NCBI GenBank assembly: GCA_019347805.1
Contig: JAHWKR010000026.1
Coordinates: 1 to 39,507 of the forward strand
DNA length: 39,507 nt
Source of the DNA: Methanobacteriota archaeon
GTDB taxonomy: Archaea > Thermoplasmatota > E2 > JACPAO01 > JAHWKR01
Direction: 5' to 3'
Shown here: positions 8,932 to 17,240 of the stretch, piece by piece
How the letters are laid out: every line of letters begins with the position of its first letter
How positions within the stretch are numbered: the stretch's first letter is position 1
Position numbers and translations under genes: made by a program
The notes under the pieces: model-generated
What the model was told of the DNA's origin: nothing
Databases searched by the model: none
Seen by the model: the letters and a program-made list of their open reading frames with translations, nothing else

Positions 8932-8938
8932 CTATAAA
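8932..8938 (+). promoter_or_regulatory. TATA box for the first metzincin-like gene
   Basis: CTATAAA centred about 29 bp before the GTG at 8965, right after the MscS stop codon. Confidence 0.65.
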
Positions 8939-8964
8939 CCGGTGGTCCTGCTCCCATCCTTACG

Positions 8965-10608
8965 GTGCCTGCGGTGGATCCTTCCAGAAGCGTCCTCGTC
9001 CTCGTCCTGCTCTTCGTCATCCCGGCCCTCGGGCCCGGTGGTCAAGCCGACACCGCGACCGGTTGCGAGACCGAGCATGTCCATGGCGTGGGCGAAGCGT
9101 GCCTGCTCCCGAGCGGTCTCTGGCAGGTCATCCTCCCCGACGGCCTTGTCCTCACCACGCATGGCGCCGACCCGTACGAGCCGGAGGACGACGTCGATGT
9201 GGCCTCGTTCCACGAGCGCGACCCTGTGTGCGCCACCGATTATTACCAGCACGTCCTCTACGCCTATCCCTCCGACCGCAGCGATCGCCTCCCTGCCGTT
9301 GTGGACACGATCCGCGCCGCCATCAAGCGCATGAACCACATCCTCAACCAGGACGGTCTTGAGTCGGGCGGCGTCACGGTGGACTACAAGGTGCTCTGCG
9401 ACGACCAGGGCAGGATCCGGGTCGATTCCTTCCCCGTGCCCGCCGGCCGCACCGACTACAGCGACGTCGTCGCCGCGGCGCGGGCAGCCGGGTTCACCGG
9501 CGGCGAGGCCGACCACAGCATCTTCTTCGAAGGATCATCCTCAGGCGTCTGCGGCGTCGCCAACATGTCCGGAGACGACCGGCTGACAGAGAACAACGCC
9601 AACAACAACGGCGGCGACTACGCCGTCAACTACCAGAGCTGTTGGACCGGTCGCACGCCGATGCACGAGAACGGTCACAACCAGGGGGCGGTCCAGCGCC
9701 TGGCACCCGATTCGGACCTGAACGGCCACTGCCTCGAAGGCAAGGACATCATGTGCTACCCGACGAGCTATGTCCTCGTCCTCTGCGGCGACCGTGCCCA
9801 TTTCGACTGCGACCACGACACCTACTTCGACGCCGAATCGGAACCCGGCGAATGGCTGCACACGCACTGGAACATCGGCTCCCGTCTCAACCGGTTCCTC
9901 GTCTTCGACGGTGTCTACGCCCCGCCGAACTCGGCGCCGCTGCCGAGTTTCATCCACACCGTCGACGGCAACACCCTGACGGTGGACGCGAGCGGCACGA
10001 CCGACCCGGACGGAGACAGCATGACCTACTCCTGGGACCTCGGCGACGGGACCCGCGCGACCGGCCTCCAGGTGACCCACACCTACGCCGCGTCCGGAGA
10101 CCACTTTGTCACGCTCACGGTGACCGACGACCAAGGCGCCACCGCGTCCGCCACCGAGTATATCACGACCGAGGTCGACGTCCCGGCATCGACCGAGATC
10201 CACGTATTCGACGGCGAGATCACCTGCTCCATCACCTACCGGCCCATCGAGACGAAAGACGCCTGCGGCGGCGCTGGATCGACCGACCACGCGGTCGCGG
10301 TCACGGCCGGGGCCACCGGCGTGCAGACAGAACTGGTCTGGAAGAGCGATGGCCAATTCGATGCCGACACGATGCGCTACACGTGGACCTGGCCGATCGG
10401 CCTCGGAGAAGAGAGCGGTCCCTCCCCCGTCGTCGGCACCCATCAGGTCGACACCTCGAGCAGCCTCTACGTCTCGGGAGGCGAGATGAAGGTCCACGTC
10501 CGACCGACCGGCACCACGGGATTGGTGCTCATGCAGCCGTACACCCTCTGCGTGACCGTCCTTTATGGCGGTGCCAGCGCGACCCCAGGCGCCTGCGGGC
10601 CTTCATGA
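8965..10608 (+). CDS. Secreted metzincin-like metalloprotein with PKD domain (copy 1)
   Basis: 547-aa secreted protein. A signal peptide occupies about residues 1-28. The catalytic-type domain (about 30-320) carries [10 protein letters not shown] at 234-243 (HExxH zinc motif) and DIMCYPTS at 261-268, which resembles the Met-turn of metzincins; His in GHC (254-256) is a candidate third zinc ligand. A PKD domain covers about 325-402 ([16 protein letters not shown] and a [10 protein letters not shown] strand). A C-terminal domain (about 405-547) contains the block ETKDACGG. About ten or more Cys fit an oxidising exterior. The likely role is a surface or secreted protease, but activity is inferred. 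It is a tandem paralogue of the next gene. The GTG start is set by the TATA box at 8932. Confidence 0.8.
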   Translation: MPAVDPSRSVLVLVLLFVIPALGPGGQADTATGCETEHVHGVGEACLLPSGLWQVILPDGLVLTTHGADPYEPEDDVDVASFHERDPVCATDYYQHVLYAYPSDRSDRLPAVVDTIRAAIKRMNHILNQDGLESGGVTVDYKVLCDDQGRIRVDSFPVPAGRTDYSDVVAAARAAGFTGGEADHSIFFEGSSSGVCGVANMSGDDRLTENNANNNGGDYAVNYQSCWTGRTPMHENGHNQGAVQRLAPDSDLNGHCLEGKDIMCYPTSYVLVLCGDRAHFDCDHDTYFDAESEPGEWLHTHWNIGSRLNRFLVFDGVYAPPNSAPLPSFIHTVDGNTLTVDASGTTDPDGDSMTYSWDLGDGTRATGLQVTHTYAASGDHFVTLTVTDDQGATASATEYITTEVDVPASTEIHVFDGEITCSITYRPIETKDACGGAGSTDHAVAVTAGATGVQTELVWKSDGQFDADTMRYTWTWPIGLGEESGPSPVVGTHQVDTSSSLYVSGGEMKVHVRPTGTTGLVLMQPYTLCVTVLYGGASATPGACGPS

Positions 10609-10642
10609 GGAGACCACCCCTGCGGTGCTGCGCCCGATAACC

Positions 10643-10649
10643 CTATATG
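10643..10649 (+). promoter_or_regulatory. TATA box for the second metzincin-like gene
   Basis: CTATATG centred 27 bp before the GTG at 10673. Each tandem copy has its own promoter. Confidence 0.65.
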
Positions 10650-10672
10650 ACAGGGTCCTGCTTTCGGGCTCG

Positions 10673-12334
10673 GTGCGCGTGCTGTTCCCCACATCGAGAC
10701 CCGTCGTCCTCTTCGCCCTCATCCTCTTCCTCGTCCCCGCCCTCGGGCCCGGTGGCCAGGCCGAAGACCCCGCAGAAGATTGCGCGACACAATACGTCCA
10801 CGCGGTCGGCGAGGCATGCCTGCTCCCGAACGGCCTCTGGCAGGTCGTCCTGGCCGATGGGCACATCCAGACCACGCATGGCGCGGACCCCTACATCCCC
10901 GACGAGGAGACGGCCGCCCTCTCGGACATCGAGCGGCACCCGCATTGCGCCACCGACTATTACCAGCACGTCCTCTACGGCTACCCCGCTGGCGGCGAGA
11001 ACCGTTACCTCGACGTCGTGGACGACATCCGCGCGGCCATCCGCCGCATGAACCACATCCTCAACGAGGACGGACTCGAATCGGGCGGCGTCACGGCCGA
11101 CTACAAGGTGCTCTGCCACGACGACTACCAGATCCGCGTCGACCACTTCCCGAACCACGGTTCGAGTGATTTCTCCAACGTGGTGAACGCCGCCCGAGCC
11201 GCCGGCTTCTACGGCTCGAACACCGACTTCACCATCTTCTACGACGGCACCTCGTCCGGGGTGTGCGGCGTCGGCCACATCTCCTACGACGACCGCGGCT
11301 CGGCATACAACCACAACAACAACGGCAACGACTACGGCGTCACATACAACAACTGCTGGTCCGGCCGCACACCGATGCACGAGAACGGCCACAACCAAGG
11401 TGCGGTCCAGCGCACCGCCCCCGACTCCGACGGCTCCGGCCACTGCATCGAAGGCAAGGACATCATGTGCTATCCCACGAGCGCCATTCTCGTGCTGTGC
11501 CGCGACCGGGTGCACTACGACTGCGACCACGACACCTATTTCGACGCCGAACCGGAACCCGGCGAATGGCTGCACACCCATTGGAACATCGGAGCGCGCT
11601 ACAATCGCTTCATCGCCTTCGATGTGGAACCACAGATCAACACCACCGACCCGGTGCCCGATTTCACCGCCACCGTCGCGGACAAGGAGGTGACGTTCGA
11701 CGCCTCCGCCTCGTACGACCCGGACGGCGACCCGCTCACCTATACCTGGAACTTCGGCGACAACAGCGCCGGAAGCGGCGCCCAGACCACACACACCTAC
11801 GCCGAGGCCGGCAAATACCGCGTCACGCTGAGCCTCAGCGACGGCCAAGGCGGCTTCAACGCCACCACACAGACCCTCTACATCTCCCCCGACGTCCCCG
11901 CTTCGGTCGAGAACCTGACCTTCGAAGGCGTCGTCGAGTGCGCCGTCGCCGTGTACCCCCAGGAGACGAAGGACGCCTGCGGCGGCTCCACGTCCACCGA
12001 CCATCAGTTCACGGTCGGAAAGGGCATCACCGGCGTCCACGTCGAACTCGTGTGGGACCGCTCGACCGGGGCCGCCCTCGGCACGCTCGGCGCCGAAGAG
12101 ATGCGCTTCATCTGGTACCGCCCCGGCCTCGGCGACGCGAACGGGACGTCGCCGGTCATCGGCACCCACGACGTCGAGCCGTCCCTCGACCTCCACCTCT
12201 CAGGCGGCCAGATGCTCCTCCACGTGCGGCCGAGCGGGACCTCCGGACCCGTCGTCGACCAGGCCTACAAGGTGTGCGTCAGCGTCCTCTACGGCGGCGC
12301 GACCGCCCCGAGCTGGAGCACCTGCACGCTGTGA
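10673..12334 (+). CDS. Secreted metzincin-like metalloprotein with PKD domain (copy 2)
   Basis: 553-aa paralogue of the preceding gene, collinear with it over its whole length. It shares the signal-peptide end ALGPGGQA, the block [18 protein letters not shown] at about 236-245, a [15 protein letters not shown] block, the [11 protein letters not shown] segment, a PKD domain and the C-terminal ETKDACGG domain. The HExxH residues and putative Met-turn are retained, so both copies may be active. The frame is open upstream to 10565 inside the end of copy 1, but the TATA box puts the start at GTG 10673 (a GTG at 10679 is an alternative). Divergence is greatest in the PKD-to-C-terminal part, suggesting an old duplication with separate target or surface specificity. 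Confidence 0.8.
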   Translation: MRVLFPTSRPVVLFALILFLVPALGPGGQAEDPAEDCATQYVHAVGEACLLPNGLWQVVLADGHIQTTHGADPYIPDEETAALSDIERHPHCATDYYQHVLYGYPAGGENRYLDVVDDIRAAIRRMNHILNEDGLESGGVTADYKVLCHDDYQIRVDHFPNHGSSDFSNVVNAARAAGFYGSNTDFTIFYDGTSSGVCGVGHISYDDRGSAYNHNNNGNDYGVTYNNCWSGRTPMHENGHNQGAVQRTAPDSDGSGHCIEGKDIMCYPTSAILVLCRDRVHYDCDHDTYFDAEPEPGEWLHTHWNIGARYNRFIAFDVEPQINTTDPVPDFTATVADKEVTFDASASYDPDGDPLTYTWNFGDNSAGSGAQTTHTYAEAGKYRVTLSLSDGQGGFNATTQTLYISPDVPASVENLTFEGVVECAVAVYPQETKDACGGSTSTDHQFTVGKGITGVHVELVWDRSTGAALGTLGAEEMRFIWYRPGLGDANGTSPVIGTHDVEPSLDLHLSGGQMLLHVRPSGTSGPVVDQAYKVCVSVLYGGATAPSWSTCTL

Positions 12335-12402
12335 TGAGAACCGTCGGCAAGCGGTGAATGGACGGCGACAACGGTCAAGTATCGGCGCCCCCTGGACCGG
12401 TC

Positions 12403-12909
12403 ATGGGCCGACGGTCCATATGCCTCGTCGCCATGCTGCTGGTCAGTCTCGCCCTCGGTGGGTGTGTCGAGTTCTTCGAACCGCGCGTGACCGAAGAGAC
12501 GGAAACCGAAGGACCGACGGCGACGAGCGATGGACCGAAAGATCCCCCGTCCGACCCCACCGCTCAGCCCTCGTCAGAACCCGAGCCGGACGACCCGGAG
12601 CCGTCACCGGAACCGGGGCCGTCCGACGAGCCGTCCACACATACGGTGACCATCGAACCTGGTCTCGATTGCAGCATCTCCTCCTACGACCCCGCCGAGG
12701 TGACCATCACGGTCGGCGACCGCGTCGTGTGGAAGAACGAGGACACCTGCCCCCACACGGCGACCGAAGAGGACGATGCCTGGGACACCAAGAACATCGA
12801 CGCCGGTGCCACCTCGAAAGCGATCACGTTCGACACGGCCGGAACGTACAGCTACGTCTGCAAGTACCACCCTGACATGGGGCCCGCGAAGGTCGTCGTC
12901 GAGGCGTAG
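12403..12909 (+). CDS. Blue copper (plastocyanin-like) lipoprotein
   Basis: 168-aa predicted lipoprotein. The signal peptide ends in the lipobox SLALGGC (lipidated Cys about 21). A Pro/Glu/Ser/Asp-rich linker runs to about residue 78, then a cupredoxin domain fills the rest. The type 1 copper ligands are all visible: His 118 in TCPHTAT, Cys 153 and His 156 in VCKYHPDM, and Met 159. Two further Cys (in LDCSIS and TCPH) could form a disulfide. Blue copper proteins carry single electrons outside the membrane, for example toward a terminal oxidase. The start is ATG 12403, preceded by an AT-richer CAAGTATCG about 25-28 bp upstream. It may serve the heme-copper respiration implied by the ctaA-ctaB gene at 32096. 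Confidence 0.88.
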   Translation: MGRRSICLVAMLLVSLALGGCVEFFEPRVTEETETEGPTATSDGPKDPPSDPTAQPSSEPEPDDPEPSPEPGPSDEPSTHTVTIEPGLDCSISSYDPAEVTITVGDRVVWKNEDTCPHTATEEDDAWDTKNIDAGATSKAITFDTAGTYSYVCKYHPDMGPAKVVVEA

Positions 12910-12912
12910 CGC

Positions 12913-14124
12913 TCAGCGCGCATAATAGACGTGCCAGAGGAACATCTCGCCCTCACTGTTCGGGTCGCCGCTGAAGGACGCCGTGTAGGTGCCGGCGGCG
13001 AGTCCTTCCACACCCATCTCGGTCATGAAGGTGAAACCGACGCTCTGGTCGGGTGCTGGTGCCACCCAGGGCAGGTCGTCTTTGAACGACCATTCCCTCA
13101 GCGTACCCTCCGGTCCGTCGAGGCGCATCTCGACACCATGCGTGAGCGTCGCCACCTGCACCTGGAGGCCGACCTGGATCGGTGCGCGCTCGAACGTCTC
13201 CTCGAGGGTTCCCTCCTCCTCGGCGGCGAACCGTACCGGCGAAGTCTGCTGGATGTCCTGCATGAGGATGCCGAGAGGTAGCGGCGCGGTGCGGCGTTCG
13301 GCGCCGAGCGGTTCGATGGTGTGCACGGTGATGTTCGCGACCGGTGCCCCCTGCGGCGTCATGACGACATAAGCGCCTCGTCGCGCCCCACCTTCGAACG
13401 TATGGTTCCAGACCTGCTCCGTGTTGTCGAAACGCCCGATGAGCGTATCGTCCGGGGCCCACAACCAGACCGCATCACCCGTCACGCCATCGAACGTCAC
13501 CTCGATGGAACGCGCGCCCGACGGCACCTCGACCGAGAGCGGGACGCCCGGAAGAAGAAGCCCGGGGTCGCTCTCGATGGTATAGGTCAAGATGTATTCG
13601 AACTCCTCGACCGGCTCCGGCTCGTCATAGAACACCACGACCCACACGGGGTCTTCGGAGGTGTGGACAAGGGTCATCGTGAGGGACGATGTGCCGCCAC
13701 GCGGGAACTCCCCGTCGAAACTCCACACCTCGTCGAACGGCGCCTGGATCCACAGGTCGATGTCGCCTTCGGCGAGGTCCGCGGCGACCGAGGCCGTCAC
13801 CTTGACGGGCACCCCCTTCGGCACATGTCCAGAGATGTCGCGCATGTGCATGCTCCCCGCATCGTGGCCGAGGCGCGCGGTGCCCTCCCCCACACCGGTC
13901 CAATGCTCACCGGCCGCGAAGGTGCCGTCCTCGGTCGTTTCATGGAGATACGGCTCCCGGTCCGCGAACGCGGTGGGCGATGCGCGCACGACCGACCGCT
14001 CCCCGGTCTGGGGGTCGGTCACCACGACCTCGTCCGGAGCGCCCCCCGGTGTCTTCGATGAGGTGTCCTCGACACAACCGGAGAGGGACAGGACGCAAAC
14101 GACGAGCAACGCGAGGCCACGCAT
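12913..14124 (-). CDS. Surface lipoprotein, paralogue of the one at 2668-3834
   Basis: 403-aa predicted lipoprotein. MRGLALLVVCVLSLSGC is a short signal peptide ending in a lipobox. The mature part is beta-rich: a GHVPKGVPVKVTASV block, an LWIQAPFDEVWSFDG block, WAPDDTLIGRF, a VRF...ERAPIQVGLQVQVA segment, and AAGTYTASFSG near the end. The block order repeats that of the lipoprotein at 2668-3834, so the two form a small paralogous family; no enzyme motif is visible. The start at 14124 is favoured over earlier in-frame starts because GGATAATGG lies 27 bp upstream. It converges tail-to-tail with the blue copper gene, with 3 bp between stop codons. Confidence 0.8.
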   Translation of the reverse strand: MRGLALLVVCVLSLSGCVEDTSSKTPGGAPDEVVVTDPQTGERSVVRASPTAFADREPYLHETTEDGTFAAGEHWTGVGEGTARLGHDAGSMHMRDISGHVPKGVPVKVTASVAADLAEGDIDLWIQAPFDEVWSFDGEFPRGGTSSLTMTLVHTSEDPVWVVVFYDEPEPVEEFEYILTYTIESDPGLLLPGVPLSVEVPSGARSIEVTFDGVTGDAVWLWAPDDTLIGRFDNTEQVWNHTFEGGARRGAYVVMTPQGAPVANITVHTIEPLGAERRTAPLPLGILMQDIQQTSPVRFAAEEEGTLEETFERAPIQVGLQVQVATLTHGVEMRLDGPEGTLREWSFKDDLPWVAPAPDQSVGFTFMTEMGVEGLAAGTYTASFSGDPNSEGEMFLWHVYYAR

Positions 14125-14146
14125 GCAGTCCGACCAAGCGAGGGCT

Positions 14147-14155
14147 CCATTATCC
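14147..14155 (-). promoter_or_regulatory. TATA-like box for the lipoprotein at 12913-14124
   Basis: Minus-strand GGATAATGG centred 27 bp before the ATG at 14124. Confidence 0.55.
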
Positions 14156-14324
14156 GTTGTGGTGAGAACGTTGCAACGACAAGCGGATTTGTGGATGGCT
14201 TCTTCACAAGTCGCGGGGACGCGCCGCTCAGCGTGGGACCACCCGATGCACGATACATGTATCCCGTGGCCGACCACCGGGACCCGACCGTTCTTGTGCC
14301 CTGCCAAGAAAAGGCCTACACGAC

Positions 14325-15284
14325 GTGGATTCCGGACAAACGCGCTTCGAACCCCCACCGCGTACACGCACCGAAGAGGGCCGGCCACGCCACGTCGGCT
14401 TCGAACTGGAGTTCAAAGGCCTCTCGCTCGAAACGACGGCCCGGATCGTCCGTGACCTCTTCGGCGGGAAGCTGGAGCAGAAGGACCGGTCCGTCTGGAC
14501 CGTGACCGGCACGCGCTACGGCGACTTCCGCGTCGAGCTCGACTGGTGGCTCCTCAAGGCCCATACCCTCGGTGAGCATGTGGGGGGTCTCGGCGGGGAG
14601 GTGGTCGACAAGATCGAAGACGTCCTCTTCGAGGCGGCACGTCCCATCGTCCCGTTCGAGATCGTCACCCCGCCCTTCCCGTTGGAACGCCTGTCCGAGG
14701 TGGAACGCCTTCGGGCCGTCCTGCACGTCCACGACGTCCACGGCACCCGCTCCAGACCCAGCTATTGCCTCGGGCTCCACATCAACCCGGAGGCGCCGTC
14801 CCACGACGCCGACGACATCCTGGCGCACCTGCGCGCGTTCATCCTCCTGCACGGCCGCATCATGCAGGAACGCCACACCGACCCCGTGCGGCGCATCTGG
14901 CCCTACATCGACCCCTACCCCGTGGAATACCAATACAAGGTGCTGCACCCGGACTACGCGCCCGACCTCGGCACCCTGTTCGACGATTACCTCGCCTACA
15001 ACCCGACCCGCAACCGCGCGCTCGACCTCCTGCCGCTTTTTGCCCACATCGACCCCGACCACGTCGAACCGCGATTGACGCAAGCCCAGGTCAACGCCCG
15101 CCCCACCTATCATTACCGGCTGCCGGACTGCGCCATCGACGACCCGCACTGGCGGATCGCAAGTGAATGGAACCGATGGGTCGCCGTCGAACGGCTCGCC
15201 CTCGACCCGGAACGCATGGGAAGACTGGCCGAAGAGCGCCTCGGGCCCCTGCAACGGCTCCTCGCCCGGGAGGAAGAGACATGA
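14325..15284 (+). CDS. Amidoligase (Amidoligase_2-type, glutamine-synthetase-like fold)
   Basis: 319-aa predicted ATP-dependent carboxylate-amine ligase of the glutamine-synthetase/GCS2-like superfamily. Recognisable blocks are VGFELEF (24-30, acidic metal-binding strand), VELDWW (70-75), PFEIVTPP (110-117, equivalent to the family ELVSPPL strand) and CLGLHINPE (148-156). Such enzymes form amide or peptide bonds between a carboxylate and an amine. The next gene, a class I glutamine amidotransferase/C26 hydrolase, overlaps it by 4 bp (ATGA), so the two are translationally coupled and probably work on the same molecule. The start is GTG; no ATG occurs before the conserved blocks and the promoter is unclear. 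Family is fairly sure; substrate is unknown. Confidence 0.8.
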   Translation: MDSGQTRFEPPPRTRTEEGRPRHVGFELEFKGLSLETTARIVRDLFGGKLEQKDRSVWTVTGTRYGDFRVELDWWLLKAHTLGEHVGGLGGEVVDKIEDVLFEAARPIVPFEIVTPPFPLERLSEVERLRAVLHVHDVHGTRSRPSYCLGLHINPEAPSHDADDILAHLRAFILLHGRIMQERHTDPVRRIWPYIDPYPVEYQYKVLHPDYAPDLGTLFDDYLAYNPTRNRALDLLPLFAHIDPDHVEPRLTQAQVNARPTYHYRLPDCAIDDPHWRIASEWNRWVAVERLALDPERMGRLAEERLGPLQRLLAREEET

Positions 15285-16228
15285 GACGACCGGTCGTCGC
15301 CGTCACCGGACCCGACCGCGGCGGCACCTTCGCCTGGGTCGCCACCTCGTCACGTCTGCGCAAAGCGGGGGCCCGGCCGGTGCGCGTACGGCCGTCCGAG
15401 CCGCACCATGGACTCGACCCCGATGCGCTCGTCCTCGGCGGCGGCGCCGACATCGACCCGCGAAGATACGGCGGACGCCTGGCCGAGGCGCCATCGGAAC
15501 GCCTGTCGCGCGTCGAACGGCGCGAAGTGCGCGACCGCCTCTGGCGACGCCTCTTCCGCAGGCTCAGCATCAAGCCCTTCAAACGCACCCTCGCCGTCGG
15601 TGCCCGACCGGTCGACCCCGCCCGTGACGCACTCGAAGTCGCACACCTGGAACGCGCACTCGAACGGGGCATCCCGGTGCTCGGCATCTGCCGCGGCGCA
15701 CAACTTCTCAACATCGAAAAAGGCGGGACCCTGCACCAGGACCTCAAAGGCTCGGAACTCAACCCCACGAGCCGCTACGGCATCCGCGCCAAGGACCCCA
15801 TCACGGTGGTGCCGGAGAGCCGCCTCGCCGAGGTCCTCGGTCGCACCCGTCTCCTCGTCAACAGCCTGCACAACCAAGCGGTCGACCGGCCCGGGAAAGG
15901 GCTGGAGATCGTCGCCCGGGACCGCGACGGCGTCGTCGAAGGGATCGAGATACCGGACGCCCCCTACGTCATCGGTGTGCAGTGGCACCCGGAGTACCTC
16001 CCGACCCGCCGCGAGGACCGGCGGCTCTTCGAGCGGCTCGTGGAACATGCACGAGACGGGCGTGAGAACAAGCCGATCCGCAGCGACGCAGAGGACATGC
16101 AGCGCGCTCGTCGTGGTCGCCGGCCGGCACGCTCGGCGCGCGTTCCGGAGGCCAGTCCATCTTTCTCGCGAGTGGCCCTCACTCCTTCGACTCTTTTCTC
16201 TTCATTGTCATCGCGACGAACACGATGA
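15281..16228 (+). CDS. Class I glutamine amidotransferase / gamma-glutamyl hydrolase (peptidase C26, PuuD-like)
   Basis: 315-aa cytoplasmic enzyme. The C26/PuuD signature LVLGGGADIDPRRYGG (51-65) is followed by the nucleophile elbow GICRGAQLLN (Cys 137) and QWHPEY (His 236, Glu 238), a complete catalytic triad. It should hydrolyse a gamma-glutamyl amide, or supply ammonia from glutamine. The ATG overlaps the amidoligase stop (ATGA) and is preceded by GGAGGAAG, a good ribosome site. Two oddities: a strongly basic insert of about 35 residues (about 77-112) absent from typical PuuD-like proteins, and a 55-residue Ser/Arg-rich tail after the fold ends near 260. The tail runs 50 bp into the convergent membrane-protein gene. 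It may be dispensable or reflect a changed stop codon. Confidence 0.85.
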   Translation: MRRPVVAVTGPDRGGTFAWVATSSRLRKAGARPVRVRPSEPHHGLDPDALVLGGGADIDPRRYGGRLAEAPSERLSRVERREVRDRLWRRLFRRLSIKPFKRTLAVGARPVDPARDALEVAHLERALERGIPVLGICRGAQLLNIEKGGTLHQDLKGSELNPTSRYGIRAKDPITVVPESRLAEVLGRTRLLVNSLHNQAVDRPGKGLEIVARDRDGVVEGIEIPDAPYVIGVQWHPEYLPTRREDRRLFERLVEHARDGRENKPIRSDAEDMQRARRGRRPARSARVPEASPSFSRVALTPSTLFSSLSSRRTR

Positions 16229-16577
16229 TCCCGACCCCGACCACGATCGTGACGAGCACCTTGAGGTTGCGATCGACACCCGGAATGGTCAGGAAGCGGA
16301 TGGTCGCCGCGATGCCGGTGCCGAGCGCGAGCAGGTACATGACGACCGCCGGCCGCAACCAGTGCAGTTTGTCACCTTCGAAGAAGGGGCCACCGACGAC
16401 CGTCTCCTTGATCCACACACCGATGAAGGCGTAGGCGAGTGCGAGCAGGATGAGCGCAGCGAGCTGGGTCCATTCCGAGACCTCGGGGATGAACTCGAAA
16501 CTGAAATAGAGCACGCCAAGGATGGCGATGGCGAACCCGAGGAAGGTCAAGGCGCCCTGGAGGGTCTTCTCGGCCAT
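16179..16577 (-). CDS. Small four-helix membrane protein
   Basis: 132-aa hydrophobic protein with about four transmembrane segments (near 8-28, 38-58, 77-95 and 104-124) and a basic-acidic C-terminal tail (MKRKESKE). No family is recognised. Its ATG shares one base with the stop codon of the upstream gene at 16577-17062, so the two are translationally coupled. An in-frame start 7 codons earlier would overlap that gene more; the coupled ATG is preferred. Its 3' end overlaps the tail of the convergent GATase gene. Confidence 0.65.
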   Translation of the reverse strand: MAEKTLQGALTFLGFAIAILGVLYFSFEFIPEVSEWTQLAALILLALAYAFIGVWIKETVVGGPFFEGDKLHWLRPAVVMYLLALGTGIAATIRFLTIPGVDRNLKVLVTIVVGVGIIVFVAMTMKRKESKE

Positions 16578-17062
16578 CAGGATCCCTCCTCGACACAAGC
16601 GGTGACGTAATGGTCACCGACGCGCACCTCGAGATGACCGGTCTTGCCGTACGGCGGCTGGTCGTCGGCCCTATCGTCCGACGGTATGGCGGCGGACGGG
16701 ACCCGGAACACGACCTCGCGCACCTCGAAGGCCGAAAGCGACCAGGTCGCCTCGAGGATCCTCTCCTGGCGGTCCGAGGTCTGGTTGTAGAAGCCGACGA
16801 AGACCTCCACCGTGTCCGGCAACGGCTTGTCGTTGTCGACGACGAGGCGCGCATCACGGTCCACGACGAGGCACTCCTCGACCACCGGCCGGGGCCCATG
16901 CTCATAAACGGAGCGGTCGTCCGATCGGGTGACGGTCTGCCAGCCGGTCTCGGTGCGGCCATCCACCTGTGCGGTCAAGGTCCAGGCGAGGTCGGCGGCG
17001 ACGAGACCGACGGCGAGGCCCCCAGCCACGAGGGCGAGGGTCAATGCGGTGCGGGGTTGCAC
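16577..17062 (-). CDS. Membrane-anchored extracytoplasmic protein, unknown
   Basis: 161-aa protein with one N-terminal hydrophobic helix (about 7-28) serving as signal anchor, then a beta-rich domain of about 130 residues with VVEECLVVDRDARLVVDN and EVFVGFYNQTSD. Two Cys (in EECLVV and TACVEE, the latter near the C-terminus) could pair. No family is recognised. It is probably the first gene of a two-gene operon with the small membrane protein downstream. The start is a GTG; its promoter is weak. It is divergent from hef. Confidence 0.6.
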   Translation of the reverse strand: MQPRTALTLALVAGGLAVGLVAADLAWTLTAQVDGRTETGWQTVTRSDDRSVYEHGPRPVVEECLVVDRDARLVVDNDKPLPDTVEVFVGFYNQTSDRQERILEATWSLSAFEVREVVFRVPSAAIPSDDRADDQPPYGKTGHLEVRVGDHYVTACVEEGS

Positions 17063-17173
17063 GTCCGACCATCATGGCTCCAGGCTCTTCAGGGTTCCGA
17101 GAACGGCGGGTGCCGTCCCACCGGGGGCCATGAAACCGCATGGACTACTTTCGGTCCCCTCCCACCCCCAATC

Positions 17174-17180
17174 CTATAAG
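17174..17180 (+). promoter_or_regulatory. TATA box upstream of hef
   Basis: CTATAAG. Transcription would start near 17203, downstream of the ATG at 17193, so it argues for the later ATG at 17241 as the hef start. Confidence 0.6.
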
Positions 17181-17240
17181 CGCACCTGGACCATGGCGAA
17201 TCCGACCGCGCGCACCGGAGCGACCGCGCGCCGAAGAGGA

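Noticed and set aside
14251..14262. Palindrome GATACATGTATC upstream of the amidoligase.
   Set aside because: A short palindrome alone, about 65 bp before the start, is weak evidence for an operator, and no copy was noticed elsewhere.
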